Source: Paractinoplanes bogorensis (lineage in GTDB: Bacteria > Actinomycetota > Actinomycetes > Mycobacteriales > Micromonosporaceae). From it: a DNA stretch of 64,000 bases. The DNA is taken from NCBI RefSeq assembly GCF_018829635.1, contig NZ_JAHKKG010000001.1:496001-560000 (forward strand). Direction: 5' to 3'. The number at the start of each line of letters is the position of its first letter. Position 1 is the first letter of the stretch. A program made the translations under genes and the position numbers. The notes beneath the pieces are model-generated. The model had not been told where the DNA came from, made no database searches, and saw only the letters and a program-made list of their open reading frames with translations. Shown piece after piece: positions 9,817 through 18,480 of the stretch.

Positions 9817-10362
9817 CTAGGAGTCCTTGTTCTTGTCGGCGGGCTTGAGGCAGGTGCCCGGCGGCAGCGTGGGCTCGCCGACCTCGACCAGCGACTGGTT
9901 GACCTCGGTGGTGGTGGCCAGCTGGCGGAACTCGTTGCCGATCACGATGTCGATGACCTGGCCCTTGCGCTTGGCGCTGTAGGTCATCTTCGACTGGGCC
10001 AGGAAGTAGGCGCGCAGGAGCTGGGCCTTGCCGACCGTGTCGGGGCCGAACCGGATCTCGGCCACGCCCTTGTACTTGGTCTTGCTCTCGGCCGGCTTCT
10101 GCGTGGTGAAGCGCCGGTTCTTGAACTCGTTGGTGACGCTGTCGGCCAGGCCCGACTTGTCCGTGCCGTTGTAGACCTTGACGGTGACCTCGGCCGGGTC
10201 GTCGGGCAGCCGGACGTCGACCAGTGGAGTGCCGGCCGGGCAGTCGTCACCGGCGTTGGTGCCACCCTGGGTGTCCTTCGCCAGCGCGACGATGACGAAC
10301 ACCACCGCGGCCACGGCCAGCACGCCGACGACGACGAGCGCTCGTACGCGCGCAAAGCTCAT
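9817..10362 (-). CDS. Membrane-anchored LytR_C domain protein
   Basis: 181 residues: a short basic N-terminus, one membrane helix (about residues 8-28), then an extracytoplasmic domain with the LytR_C pattern VTVKVYNGTDKSGLADSVT and the later DIVIGNEFRQL. LytR_C follows the catalytic domain in LytR-CpsA-Psr cell-wall ligases; here it stands alone without the catalytic part, as in many actinobacterial proteins, and may bind cell-wall polymer or partner proteins. Its stop lies 2 nt beyond the suhB stop in convergent orientation. Confidence 0.82.
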   Translation of the reverse strand: MSFARVRALVVVGVLAVAAVVFVIVALAKDTQGGTNAGDDCPAGTPLVDVRLPDDPAEVTVKVYNGTDKSGLADSVTNEFKNRRFTTQKPAESKTKYKGVAEIRFGPDTVGKAQLLRAYFLAQSKMTYSAKRKGQVIDIVIGNEFRQLATTTEVNQSLVEVGEPTLPPGTCLKPADKNKDS

Positions 10363-10730
10363 GGGGCAGACTCCAGGGCGGATCTGAATGGGACACCGAC
10401 GGGGACTTATGCCCGCCGGGGTACGGACGGACCTGTCGAGAGGTTAGCGTCTGTCCGCCAGGCATGCGGAAACAGGGAATACTTCCGGCGCGTTGACGAT
10501 GATCCAGAGGCTGATACCCCTACTTTGATGTCGCCTCGGTCACATCGGGAACAATGGGCCGCCCGTGCGCGTACAACAGTGCCGCGACAGCGGTAAGGTT
10601 CCGCGCTCACCGGGGGTGTTGGGCATGTCAGGGGCAGTGTCGGAAATCGTCCGGCGGAACCGGGAACCGAAACAGGGTCGCGGGCGTTACTAACGCCAAG
10701 TGACACATCGATACAGGAGAGTGAAGACCG
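10363..10730. other. Intergenic region upstream of two divergent genes
   Basis: 368 bp between the LytR_C gene (leftward) and DUF4193 (rightward). It must hold both promoters. The only clear structure is the 15-bp palindrome at 10683-10697; no convincing ORF or RNA gene is visible. Confidence 0.6.
10683..10697. promoter_or_regulatory. Perfect palindrome upstream of the DUF4193 gene
   Basis: GGCGTTACTAACGCC is a perfect inverted repeat about a single central C, ending 33 nt before the DUF4193 start codon. Position and symmetry fit an operator for a dimeric regulator; the regulator is unknown. Confidence 0.4.
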
Positions 10731-11027
10731 ATGGCCACCGACTACGACGCTCCGCGTCGCGATGAGGTCGACCTCGGCGAGGACAGCCTCGAGGAGCTCA
10801 AGGCCCGCCGAGCCGACTCGCAGTCGGGTTCAGTGGACGTCGACGAGGTCGAGGTGGCGGAAAGCTTCGAGCTGCCCGGCGCCGACCTGGCCGACGAGGA
10901 ACTCACCGTCAAGGTGCTGCCGATGCAGACCGACGAGTTCCGCTGTTCTCGCTGCTTCCTCGTACACCACCGCAGCCAGCTGGCGGCGGAGCGGAACGGG
11001 GAGCTGATCTGCCGCGAGTGTGCCTGA
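10731..11027 (+). CDS. DUF4193 domain protein
   Basis: 98 residues, strongly acidic in the first 60, then a zinc-ribbon-like C-terminus with CSRC (about residues 72-75) and CREC as the last Cys pair. DUF4193 is an actinobacterial family of unknown role, often close to dut as here. A clear ribosome site (AGGAGAG, 10715-10721) precedes ATG 10731. Acidic tail plus ribbon is reminiscent of RNA-polymerase-associated proteins, but that is speculation. Confidence 0.87.
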   Translation: MATDYDAPRRDEVDLGEDSLEELKARRADSQSGSVDVDEVEVAESFELPGADLADEELTVKVLPMQTDEFRCSRCFLVHHRSQLAAERNGELICRECA

Positions 11028-11175
11028 CCGGCCACTAGCGCAGAGCACCACCACCCGGCCGCGGTTCGCGGTCGGGAGTCAGGTCGTTGCCGGGGTTTGA
11101 CCCGGGGTCGACACCGGGCATCACCATGAAGGTACCGAGAGAGACCTGGCCCGGTTTTGACGCGGAAGGACGACG

Positions 11176-11985
11176 ATGAGCGGAACCGACGAACAGAGCG
11201 TGCCGCCGCCCCTGGAGCAGAGCTCAGCCAAGAGCCAGGAGCTGGCCGCGGTCGATTCTGAACTCGGCGAGACCGTCGCCGCGCTCACCGCCGACGACCT
11301 GGAACCGGCCGGCCGCAGGCAACTGCTGAGCCGGCTCGTCGCGGACATCCGCCGCCGTGGACTGGGGCAGATGTTCAAGCCCAAGGCCGCGGTGCGCTGG
11401 ATGGCCGACGTCGTCGCCGAGGTGGCGCCGCACGTCCCGGTCCGCGACATCGAGACCCTGCGCCGGCATTTCCCCGGCCTGAACGACGACGACCTGGCCG
11501 AGCGCCTGGTCCGCAACGCCGCCCGGTCGACCGCCGGCATCGGCGCCGCCGGGGGTGGCGTCGCCTCGATCGAGTGGATCGCGCCGCCGACCCTGCTCTC
11601 CGCGCCCATCCTGCTCGGCGCCGAGACGGTGGCGGTGGTCGCGATCGAACTCAAGCTGGTCGGCGAGTTGCACGAGATCTACGGGCAGCCGATCCAGGGC
11701 AGCCTGGGCCAGCGGGCCGCGGGCCTGATCCAGGCGTGGTCGCAGCAGCGCGGCGTCAACCCGCTGGTGCCCGGGGTCGGCGTGGCCACCGTGCTCGGCA
11801 CGGCCGCCCGCCGGGAGCTGCAGAACTCGCTGCTCAAGCGCTTCGGGCGGAGCCTGACGACGCTGGGCCCGATGCTGACCGGGGCCGCAGTGGCCGGCTA
11901 TCTGAACCGCCGCGCCACCCGCAACCTCGGCGAGCACATCTCGAAGGACCTGCGCAAGGCGCACCGGAAGGCGCTCGAGGGTTAG
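11176..11985 (+). CDS. Conserved hypothetical protein, possibly EcsC-like
   Basis: 269 residues. An acidic, probably disordered N-terminus is followed by a helical region, then an extended Gly/Ala-rich hydrophobic segment (about residues 115-165) and a second Gly-rich hydrophobic stretch near residue 235 before a basic tail. The hydrophobic segment followed by a VGELHEIYG helix resembles EcsC-family proteins, which are of unknown biochemical function. I cannot assign it firmly. Its stop overlaps the stop of the DUF3093 gene by 4 nt. Confidence 0.65.
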   Translation: MSGTDEQSVPPPLEQSSAKSQELAAVDSELGETVAALTADDLEPAGRRQLLSRLVADIRRRGLGQMFKPKAAVRWMADVVAEVAPHVPVRDIETLRRHFPGLNDDDLAERLVRNAARSTAGIGAAGGGVASIEWIAPPTLLSAPILLGAETVAVVAIELKLVGELHEIYGQPIQGSLGQRAAGLIQAWSQQRGVNPLVPGVGVATVLGTAARRELQNSLLKRFGRSLTTLGPMLTGAAVAGYLNRRATRNLGEHISKDLRKAHRKALEG

Positions 11986-12470
11986 CCTCGAGGGCCGCGG
12001 GCCTCGATCAGGGCGGTGGCCAGCTTGACCGGCTGCCGGGTGCTGACGATCCAGTACGGCGTCGGGTCGTCCGGGTCGTCGAGCAGCACCTGGACGGCCG
12101 GGCCGACCCACGGCCGCTGGATCACGAACGCGAGCGGGTGGGCCCCCACCCCGAGCGCCTCCCGCTTGCCCTCCGCGTCCAGCGCGACCACGTCTTTCAC
12201 GAAGCGCACGGGCAGCCGGGCGTCGTCGACCCGGAACTCCCCGTCGGCCACGGCGACCCGGATCCGGCCGGTCCAGAGCATTCCGGCCACGGTGATCGGG
12301 ATCAGCACGGCGAACGGCACCCAGGTGGGCAGGGTCGGGAAGCCGAGCAGCACCTCGACGGCCAGGATCGACACGACGACCAGCGCGACCGGCCAGATCC
12401 ACCAGGTCAGGCTGAGCCGTTCGGCATAGGCGGGCGCCGCGGTCGTGCGCGCGGGGGACTCCGGTGTCAC
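11982..12470 (-). CDS. DUF3093 membrane protein
   Basis: 162 residues with two adjacent membrane helices (about residues 20-62, beginning [14 protein letters not shown]) and a C-terminal soluble domain containing [12 protein letters not shown] and [14 protein letters not shown]. This is the DUF3093 pattern, found beside dut in many actinobacteria; PH-like folding of the C-terminal part is likely but the role is unknown. GTG 12470 is taken as start since the longer frame adds only low-complexity residues. It is divergent from dut. Confidence 0.8.
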   Translation of the reverse strand: MTPESPARTTAAPAYAERLSLTWWIWPVALVVVSILAVEVLLGFPTLPTWVPFAVLIPITVAGMLWTGRIRVAVADGEFRVDDARLPVRFVKDVVALDAEGKREALGVGAHPLAFVIQRPWVGPAVQVLLDDPDDPTPYWIVSTRQPVKLATALIEARGPRG

Positions 12471-12559
12471 CCTGGAAGGGTACGGCGCGCCTCCGCGACC
12501 GGGCACGGCAGGATGGCAGGGTGAGGGCCGCCCGCAGCCGTACGAGTGAGGAACCAGCC

Positions 12560-13024
12560 TTGACCGATGTAGTGATCCCGATCCGGCGGCTCGACAAGGA
12601 CCTGCCGCTGCCGGCCTACGCCCATCCGGGTGACGCCGGGGCCGATCTGGTCTCCGCCGAGGACGCCGAACTGGCGCCGGGACAGCGCGTCAAGGTGCGT
12701 ACGGGCATCGCCGTGGCCATTCCTGACGGCTATGTGGGACTGGTGCATCCCCGGTCCGGGCTGGCGGCCCGCCTGGGTGTGACGGTGCTCAACGCGCCCG
12801 GTACGGTCGACGCCGGTTACCGGGGCGAGATTCTGGTCATCCTGGTGAACCACGACCCGGCCAACACGGTCAAGATCTCTCGTGGCGACCGCATCGCCCA
12901 GCTGGTCGTCCAGCGGGTCGAGCGGGCCAGTTTCCACGTGGTGGAAGAGCTCGACGACACCGCTCGCGGTGCCGGTGGGCACGGGTCGACAGGCGGGCAC
13001 AGCGCTCTGCCGACGCAGGTCTGA
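12560..13024 (+). CDS. dut: dUTP diphosphatase
   Basis: 154 residues with all five trimeric dUTPase motifs: HPGDAGADL (motif 1), PRSGLA (3, with motif 2 just before at IAVAIP), [12 protein letters not shown] (4-like uracil loop) and the Gly-rich C-terminal arm [10 protein letters not shown] (5). The enzyme hydrolyses dUTP to dUMP and pyrophosphate, keeping uracil out of DNA and providing dUMP for thyA. TTG 12560 is favoured because GAGG (12548-12551) is well placed and family members begin near this residue; GTG 12521 is an alternative. Confidence 0.95.
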   Translation: MTDVVIPIRRLDKDLPLPAYAHPGDAGADLVSAEDAELAPGQRVKVRTGIAVAIPDGYVGLVHPRSGLAARLGVTVLNAPGTVDAGYRGEILVILVNHDPANTVKISRGDRIAQLVVQRVERASFHVVEELDDTARGAGGHGSTGGHSALPTQV

Positions 13025-13041
13025 GACGGAAGGTGGCAGTG

Positions 13042-13722
13042 ATGTTCTCGCGTAAGCGCGGCGGCCCCAAGCACGTACGTGCGACCGACGCGCCGCCCTC
13101 GGAGGCGCTGAAGCAGAGCCTGGCCGCGGGCGACGATGCGCCGCCGCCCGACCGGGGCCCGTGGGACCAGTCCTACGCGCCGGACGACGTGCAGCGGCTC
13201 GACCTCGGCAGCCTCCTGATCCCCGCGGTCGACGGCGTCGAGGTGCGGGTGCAGGCCAACCCCGAGGGCGTGGTCGAGCAGATCGTGCTGGTCGACGGGG
13301 AGAGCGCGCTCCAACTGGGCGTGTTCGCGGCCCCGCGCTCCGAGGGCATCTGGGACGAGGTGCGCGACGAGATCGCGACGGCGATGAAGTCGGACGGCGT
13401 GTCGCCGCGCGAGGTCGACGGGCCGTACGGGATCGAACTGACCGCCCGGGTGAACACCCCGGAAGGGCCGGCCGACGTCCGGTTCGTGGGCGTGGACGGG
13501 CCGCGCTGGATGGTGCGGGCGCTGTTCCAGGGTGCCGCCGCGTCCGACCCGGGTCGTGAGGGCCGGCTCGGCGAGGTGTTCGCCGGACTGGTCGTCGTGC
13601 GCGACCCGGAGGCCCGGCCGGTGCGTGAGGCGCTGCCGCTGCGGCTGCCGAAGGAGATGACCGAGCAGGCCGAGCAGGAACAGCAGGCCCAGGGTGGCAC
13701 GAACGGCAGCCCGGCCGTCTAG
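13042..13722 (+). CDS. DUF3710 domain protein
   Basis: 226 residues with the DUF3710 core: GPWDQSYAP, RLDLGSLLIP and the GPRWMVRALFQG motif near residue 155. The family is restricted to actinobacteria and lies between dut and an OB-fold gene in many genomes, as here. Function is unknown; no membrane segment or catalytic motif is visible. GGAAGG at 13028-13033 sets ATG 13042 as the start. The charged, Gln-rich C-terminus is probably disordered. Confidence 0.88.
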   Translation: MFSRKRGGPKHVRATDAPPSEALKQSLAAGDDAPPPDRGPWDQSYAPDDVQRLDLGSLLIPAVDGVEVRVQANPEGVVEQIVLVDGESALQLGVFAAPRSEGIWDEVRDEIATAMKSDGVSPREVDGPYGIELTARVNTPEGPADVRFVGVDGPRWMVRALFQGAAASDPGREGRLGEVFAGLVVVRDPEARPVREALPLRLPKEMTEQAEQEQQAQGGTNGSPAV

Positions 13723-13762
13723 CGGCTCGTGACTGAGGTCACCTAGGGCGTACCGTGTAGGC

Positions 13763-13788
13763 ACGGCACGGGCAGTTGTCCGTGCCGT
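13763..13788 (+). promoter_or_regulatory. Hairpin in the 5' region of the OB-fold gene
   Basis: A perfect 9-bp inverted repeat, ACGGCACGG (13763-13771) with CCGTGCCGT (13780-13788), lies just after a TACCGT -10-like box (13751-13756). It is either the start of the OB-fold mRNA leader or a terminator for the DUF3710 operon; no T-run follows. Confidence 0.4.
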
Positions 13789-13816
13789 TGTCACGGTGCA
13801 GGGCTGAGGAGAGGTC

Positions 13817-14194
13817 ATGAGTACGGACGAGCGCACCGGCATACGCCGGTTCTTCGACCGTTTGACGGCCACCGATTCCGAGCTCGACGCTCAGGATCTG
13901 CAGCGCGAGAGCGCCAAGTGCGGCGCCGTGCCGGCCGGCCAGTGCACCCGGGGGCAGGTCGTCTCGGTGTCCGGGCGGCTGCGTACGGTGGCTTACACGC
14001 CGCGCACCAACCTGCCGACGCTCGAGGCCGACCTGTGGGACGGCAGCGACGTGGTGACCCTGGTCTTCCTGGGCCGCCGGTCGATCGCCGGCATCGAACC
14101 GGGGCGGCAGCTCACGGCGCGTGGGCGCATCGCGATCCGGGATGACCGTAAGGTGATCTACAACCCGTACTACGAGCTGGAGGCGCCCCGGTGA
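13817..14194 (+). CDS. OB-fold nucleic-acid-binding domain protein
   Basis: 125 residues. From about residue 45 the sequence follows an OB-fold: GQVVSVSGRLRTV, LEADLWDGSDVVTLVFLGRR, and ARGRIAIRDDRKVIYNP, the strand order of RecG/aaRS-type OB domains. This single-domain form is conserved in actinobacteria between DUF3710 and DUF3159. A GGAG-rich ribosome site (GAGGAGAGG) precedes ATG 13817. The DUF3159 start overlaps its stop by 4 nt (GTGA), so the two are coupled. A nucleic-acid ligand is likely but unproven. Confidence 0.85.
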   Translation: MSTDERTGIRRFFDRLTATDSELDAQDLQRESAKCGAVPAGQCTRGQVVSVSGRLRTVAYTPRTNLPTLEADLWDGSDVVTLVFLGRRSIAGIEPGRQLTARGRIAIRDDRKVIYNPYYELEAPR

Positions 14195-14985
14195 CACCCG
14201 GCAGCGAGCCGCGTCACGCCGCGCACGAGAACGTGGAAGAGCGGCTCGCCGAAGAGGTCGTCGAGGAACTCGACCTCCACGAGGTCTCCGCGGCGGTGGC
14301 CAAGGACGCGAAGAAGGACGAGGACGAGCCGTTCCCGTCCATGAGCGAGCAGATCTCCGAGCAACTCGGGGGTGTCCGCGGGCTGATCGAGTCGAGCCTG
14401 CCGGTGTTCGCCTTCGTGATCTTCAACGTGGTGCTCGGCGACGCCGTGGTCGGGCTCGAGAAGCGCACCGCGCTCTACTGGGCGATCGGCGGCGCCGTGT
14501 TCGCCGCGCTGGCCATCGGCGCCTTCCGTCTGGCCCGCAAGGAGCCCGTACGGCATGCGGTGAACGGTCTTTTCGGCATCGCGGTGGGTGCCTTCCTGGC
14601 CTACCGCACGGGTAACGCGGAAGACTTCTACCTGCCCGGCATCCTGCTCACGTTCGCCCAGGCGGCGGCGCTGCTGATCTCCGTCTTCGTGCGCAAGCCG
14701 ATCATCGGCTACGTGTGGGGGATCATGGCCAACAAGGGCCAGCAGGACTGGTTCGGCAACACCCGGCTGTTCCGGACGTTCCAGTGGCTCACCCTGGTCT
14801 GGGTGGCGTCGCTGTGCGTGCGCGCAGGCATCCAGTTCTACCTGTGGCAGGCCGGCGAGGCCAACGCGCTCGGCATCGTCCGCATCCTGATCAGCTGGCC
14901 GATCTACGCCGCCACGTTCGCCTTCACCGCGTGGGCCATCCACCGCGTCACCAGCGAACAAAAGGTGGCTGAGGCAACCTCTTAG
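14191..14985 (+). CDS. DUF3159 membrane protein
   Basis: 264 residues. An acidic N-terminus of ~50 residues precedes a six-helix membrane domain; characteristic DUF3159 stretches include GGVRGLIESSLPVF, FAYRTG-like AYRTGNAEDFYLPG, and KGQQDWFGN. The family is actinobacterial and functionally uncharacterised. It starts by a 4-nt overlap with the OB-fold gene and its stop overlaps that of the downstream TrkA gene by 4 nt in convergent orientation. Confidence 0.87.
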   Translation: MTPGSEPRHAAHENVEERLAEEVVEELDLHEVSAAVAKDAKKDEDEPFPSMSEQISEQLGGVRGLIESSLPVFAFVIFNVVLGDAVVGLEKRTALYWAIGGAVFAALAIGAFRLARKEPVRHAVNGLFGIAVGAFLAYRTGNAEDFYLPGILLTFAQAAALLISVFVRKPIIGYVWGIMANKGQQDWFGNTRLFRTFQWLTLVWVASLCVRAGIQFYLWQAGEANALGIVRILISWPIYAATFAFTAWAIHRVTSEQKVAEATS

Positions 14986-15659
14986 CCCAGTTCGCGGCCT
15001 TCGCTGCCCAGGACCACGGCGCGGATCTGATCCTCGACCTCCGCGGTGCAGACGAAGATCAGCTCGTCGCCGGCCTCGAGCGGGTCGTCGGCCGTCGGCA
15101 CCATGACCCGCTTGCCGCGCAGGATGGCCACCAGCGCCGAGTCGCGGGGCAGGGGCACGTCGCGTACGGGCTTGCCCTCGTACGGCGCGTTGTGCGGCAG
15201 GGTGATCTCGACCAGGTTGGCCTCGCCCTGGCGGAAGGTCATCAGCCGGACCAGGTCGCCGACCGTCACCGCCTCTTCGACCAGCGCGGCCATCAGGCGC
15301 GGCTTGCTGACCGAGACGTCGACGCCCCACTGCTCGGTGAACAGCCACTCGTTCTCGGCGCGGTTGACCCGGGCCACCACCCGCGGCACCGCGAACTCGG
15401 TCTTGGCCAGCAGCGAGACCACCAGGTTGGCCTTGTCGTCGCCGGTGGCCGCCACCACCACGTCGCAGCCGGCCACGTCGGCCTCCTCGAGGCTGCTCAG
15501 CTCGCAGGCGTCGGCCAGCACCCAGTCGGCCTCGGGCACCCGCTCGGGCCGCAGCTGCTTGGGCTCGCGTTCGATCAGCATGACCCGGTGGCCGTTGCCG
15601 ATCAGCTCCTGCGCGATCGACCGCCCCACGTTGCCGGCTCCGGCGATGGCGATGCGCAT
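14982..15659 (-). CDS. TrkA-type potassium uptake regulatory protein (second of pair)
   Basis: 225 residues: an N-terminal RCK/TrkA_N Rossmann domain with AIAGAGNVGRSIAQEL (dinucleotide-binding Gly motif) and acidic strand end LIERE, then a TrkA_C domain (from about residue 140). Such proteins bind NAD(H) or nucleotides and gate K+ transporters at the membrane. It lies 2 nt downstream of a second TrkA paralogue in the same operon, resembling the CeoB/CeoC pair of mycobacteria, and the pair is divergent from an APC-type permease that is the likely partner. Confidence 0.9.
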   Translation of the reverse strand: MRIAIAGAGNVGRSIAQELIGNGHRVMLIEREPKQLRPERVPEADWVLADACELSSLEEADVAGCDVVVAATGDDKANLVVSLLAKTEFAVPRVVARVNRAENEWLFTEQWGVDVSVSKPRLMAALVEEAVTVGDLVRLMTFRQGEANLVEITLPHNAPYEGKPVRDVPLPRDSALVAILRGKRVMVPTADDPLEAGDELIFVCTAEVEDQIRAVVLGSEGRELG

Positions 15660-15661
15660 GG

Positions 15662-16327
15662 TCAGTGTCCTTCCGTGTGGGTGCCGGAGGCGATGTCGAG
15701 CACGTCGCCCACCGTCTCGTCGGTGACCAGCATGAAGACCTGGTCACCGTCCTGGATCACGGTGGACGGGGTGCCGAGGGTGCCCATGCCGAAGCGCATC
15801 AGGTAGGCCACGCGGGCGCCGCTGCGTTCCTCGAGCGACTTCAGCGTGCGGCCGACCCAGTCGCGGTGCAAGGGCGCCTCGACGATCGAGACCACGCTGG
15901 TCGGGTCGCGGAACACCTCGACGGTGCCTTCGGGGACCAGGTGGCGCACCATCCGGTCGGCCGCCCAGCGGATGGTGGCGACGGTCGGGATGCCGAGCCG
16001 CTCGTAGACCTGGGCCCGCTTGGCGTCGTAGATGCGGGCCACGACCCGGGAGACGCCGAACGTCTCGCGGGCCAGCCGGGCCGAGATGATGTTGGAGTTG
16101 TCGCCGCTGGACACGGCCGCGAAGGCGTCCGCCCGCTCGATGCCGGCCGCGCGCATGACGTCGCGGTCGAAGCCCATGCCGGTCACCGTGGTGCCGGAGA
16201 AATCGGAGCCCAGCCTGCGGAAAGCGTCCGAGTTCTGGTCGATCACGGCCACCGAGTGACCGCGCGCGGAGAGGTTGTGGGCCAGCGTCGAACCGAGCCG
16301 CCCGCACCCCATGATCACCACGTGCAC
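15662..16327 (-). CDS. TrkA-type potassium uptake regulatory protein (first of pair)
   Basis: 221 residues. The RCK domain begins VVIMGCGRLGSTLAHNL with the Gly-rich nucleotide loop, acidic AVIDQNSDAF at the second strand, and a TrkA_C domain toward the C-terminus (VIQDGDQVFMLV). It is the CeoB-like half of the pair and probably forms a heteromeric gating ring with the downstream TrkA protein. It starts about 110 nt from the divergent APC permease gene, so both promoters share this short interval. Confidence 0.9.
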   Translation of the reverse strand: MHVVIMGCGRLGSTLAHNLSARGHSVAVIDQNSDAFRRLGSDFSGTTVTGMGFDRDVMRAAGIERADAFAAVSSGDNSNIISARLARETFGVSRVVARIYDAKRAQVYERLGIPTVATIRWAADRMVRHLVPEGTVEVFRDPTSVVSIVEAPLHRDWVGRTLKSLEERSGARVAYLMRFGMGTLGTPSTVIQDGDQVFMLVTDETVGDVLDIASGTHTEGH

Positions 16328-16440
16328 GTGTCGCGTCCTCCTGACTCGGTGCTGTTCAGTGAGAGATTGCCATGCGCCTGCCGTCGGCGGTGGCCGGGGC
16401 GGGGTACGAGGTGGAAAAGGCGGCCGTACGCTTGGCAGTC

Positions 16441-18480
16441 GTGGCCAGTACGACTTCCCTCGCTAAACGGATTCTGCTGGGCCGGCCGTTCCGATCCGAC
16501 AAGCTCCAGCACACGCTGTTGCCCAAGCGGATCGCCCTGCCGGTCTTCGCCAGCGATGCCTTGTCGAGCGTGGCCTACGCGCCGGACGAGATTCTGCTGA
16601 CCCTGTCGATCGCCGGTGCCGGCGCCTTCTGGATCTCCCCCTGGATCACCCTGGCCGTCGCGGTGGTGATGGTGACCGTGGTCGCCAGCTACCGCCAGAA
16701 CGTGCACGCCTATCCCTCGGGCGGCGGCGACTACGAGGTCGCCACGGTCAACCTCGGTCCGCGGGCCGGGCTCGGGGTCGGCAGCGCCCTGCTGGTCGAC
16801 TACATCCTCACCGTGGCCGTATCGACCTCGGCCGGGGTGAACAACCTGGGCTCGGTCGTGCCGTTCGTGGCCGAGCACAAGGTGGCCTTCGCGATCGGCG
16901 CGATCGCCCTGCTGACCGCGCTCAACCTGCGCGGGCTGCGCGAGTCGGGCACCGCGTTCGCCATCCCGACGTACGCCTTCATCATCGTGATCGTCGGCAT
17001 GATCCTGACCGGCCTGTTCCGGGTCTTCGTGCTCGGCGACGACCTGCTCGCGCCGAGCGCCGGCCTGGTCATCACGGCCGAGGAGGACCATCTCACCAGC
17101 TTCGGGTTCGCCTATCTGCTGCTGCGGACGTTCTCGTCGGGCTGTGCCGCGCTGACCGGTGTCGAGGCCATCTCGAACGGCGTGCCGGCCTTCAAGCCGC
17201 CCAAGAGCAGGAACGCCGCGACCACGCTGATGCTCCTGGGCGGGCTGTCGATCATCATGCTGGTCGGCATCGTGCTGCTGGCCCGGGCGACCAAGCTGCA
17301 GTACGTCGAGGACCCGACGATGCAGATCATCTCGGGCCCGGCCAACTACGTGCAGAAGACGGTCACGGCCCAGCTGGCCGAGACGATCTTCGGGCCGGGC
17401 TCGGTGCTGCTCTATCTGGTCGGCGCGGTCACCGCCCTGATCCTCTTCCTGGCCGCCAACACCGCGTTCAACGGCTTCCCGGTGCTCGGCTCGATCCTGG
17501 CCCAGGACCGCTATCTGCCGCGTCAGCTGCACACCCGCGGCGACCGGCTGGCCTTCAGCAACGGCATCATCTTCCTGGCGATCGCGGCCATGATCCTGGT
17601 GGCGGCGTTCCAGGCCGAGACCACCCGGCTCATCCAGCTCTACATCGTGGGCGTGTTCGTGTCGTTCACGCTGTCGCAGGGCGGCATGATCCGGCACTGG
17701 AACCGGCTGTTGCGGATCCAGCGTGATCCCGAACGCCGACGGCGGATGATCCGCTCACGGGCCATCAACGCGTTCGGCATGGGCCTGACCGGGGCTGTGC
17801 TGATCATCGTGTTGATTACGAAGTTCCTGCTCGGCGCGTGGATCGCGATCGCTGCCATGATCGTCATCTACGGGCTCATGCTGGCCATCCGCAAGCACTA
17901 CACCCGGGTCGCGCAGGAGCTGCAGCCGACCGACGAACGGCCCGTGCTGCCGTCCCGCAATCACGCGGTCGTGCTGGTCAGCAAGGTGCACATGCCGACG
18001 TTGCGTGCGGTCGCGTACGCCCAGGCGACCCGCCCCGACACGCTCACCGCGGTCACCGTCAACGTGGACGACAAGGACACCCGGGCGATCCAGGAGGAAT
18101 GGGAGCGCCGGCAGATCCCGGTGCCGCTGACCGTGGTCGACTCGCCCTACCGCGAGATCACCGGACCGATCGTCGACTTCGTCAAGGGCGTACGGCGGGG
18201 GTCGCCGCGGGACGTGGTGACGGTCTTCGTCCCCGAATACGTCGTCGGCCGCTGGTGGGAGAACCTGCTGCACAACCAGAGCGCGCTGCGGATCAAGGGC
18301 CGGTTGCTGTTCGAGCCGGGCGTGATGGTGACCAGCGTGCCGTGGCAGTTGCGCTCGAGCCAGGACCGTAACCTCGACCGCTTCGACCAGAGCCTGACCC
18401 GGGTGCCCGCGCGTGGACCGCGGGTGCGCCCGCCGGCCGAGCCGCCCGCCACCGCCGAGAACACGGAGACGCGTACATGA
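16441..18480 (+). CDS. APC-family permease, probable potassium/amino-acid transporter
   Basis: 679 residues with about 12 membrane helices, beginning with the conserved LLPKRIALPVFASDALSSVAYAPDE region, which is typical of the large actinobacterial APC permeases related to KimA-type potassium transporters. The last ~180 residues form a soluble cytoplasmic domain (HAVVLVSKVHMPTLRAVAYA), like a USP-type regulatory domain. TrkA-type genes divergently next door support K+ transport. Start is uncertain: GTG 16441 matches homologues and lies 8 nt after a TACGCT box (leaderless), but ATG 16372 is in frame. Confidence 0.82.
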   Translation: MASTTSLAKRILLGRPFRSDKLQHTLLPKRIALPVFASDALSSVAYAPDEILLTLSIAGAGAFWISPWITLAVAVVMVTVVASYRQNVHAYPSGGGDYEVATVNLGPRAGLGVGSALLVDYILTVAVSTSAGVNNLGSVVPFVAEHKVAFAIGAIALLTALNLRGLRESGTAFAIPTYAFIIVIVGMILTGLFRVFVLGDDLLAPSAGLVITAEEDHLTSFGFAYLLLRTFSSGCAALTGVEAISNGVPAFKPPKSRNAATTLMLLGGLSIIMLVGIVLLARATKLQYVEDPTMQIISGPANYVQKTVTAQLAETIFGPGSVLLYLVGAVTALILFLAANTAFNGFPVLGSILAQDRYLPRQLHTRGDRLAFSNGIIFLAIAAMILVAAFQAETTRLIQLYIVGVFVSFTLSQGGMIRHWNRLLRIQRDPERRRRMIRSRAINAFGMGLTGAVLIIVLITKFLLGAWIAIAAMIVIYGLMLAIRKHYTRVAQELQPTDERPVLPSRNHAVVLVSKVHMPTLRAVAYAQATRPDTLTAVTVNVDDKDTRAIQEEWERRQIPVPLTVVDSPYREITGPIVDFVKGVRRGSPRDVVTVFVPEYVVGRWWENLLHNQSALRIKGRLLFEPGVMVTSVPWQLRSSQDRNLDRFDQSLTRVPARGPRVRPPAEPPATAENTETRT

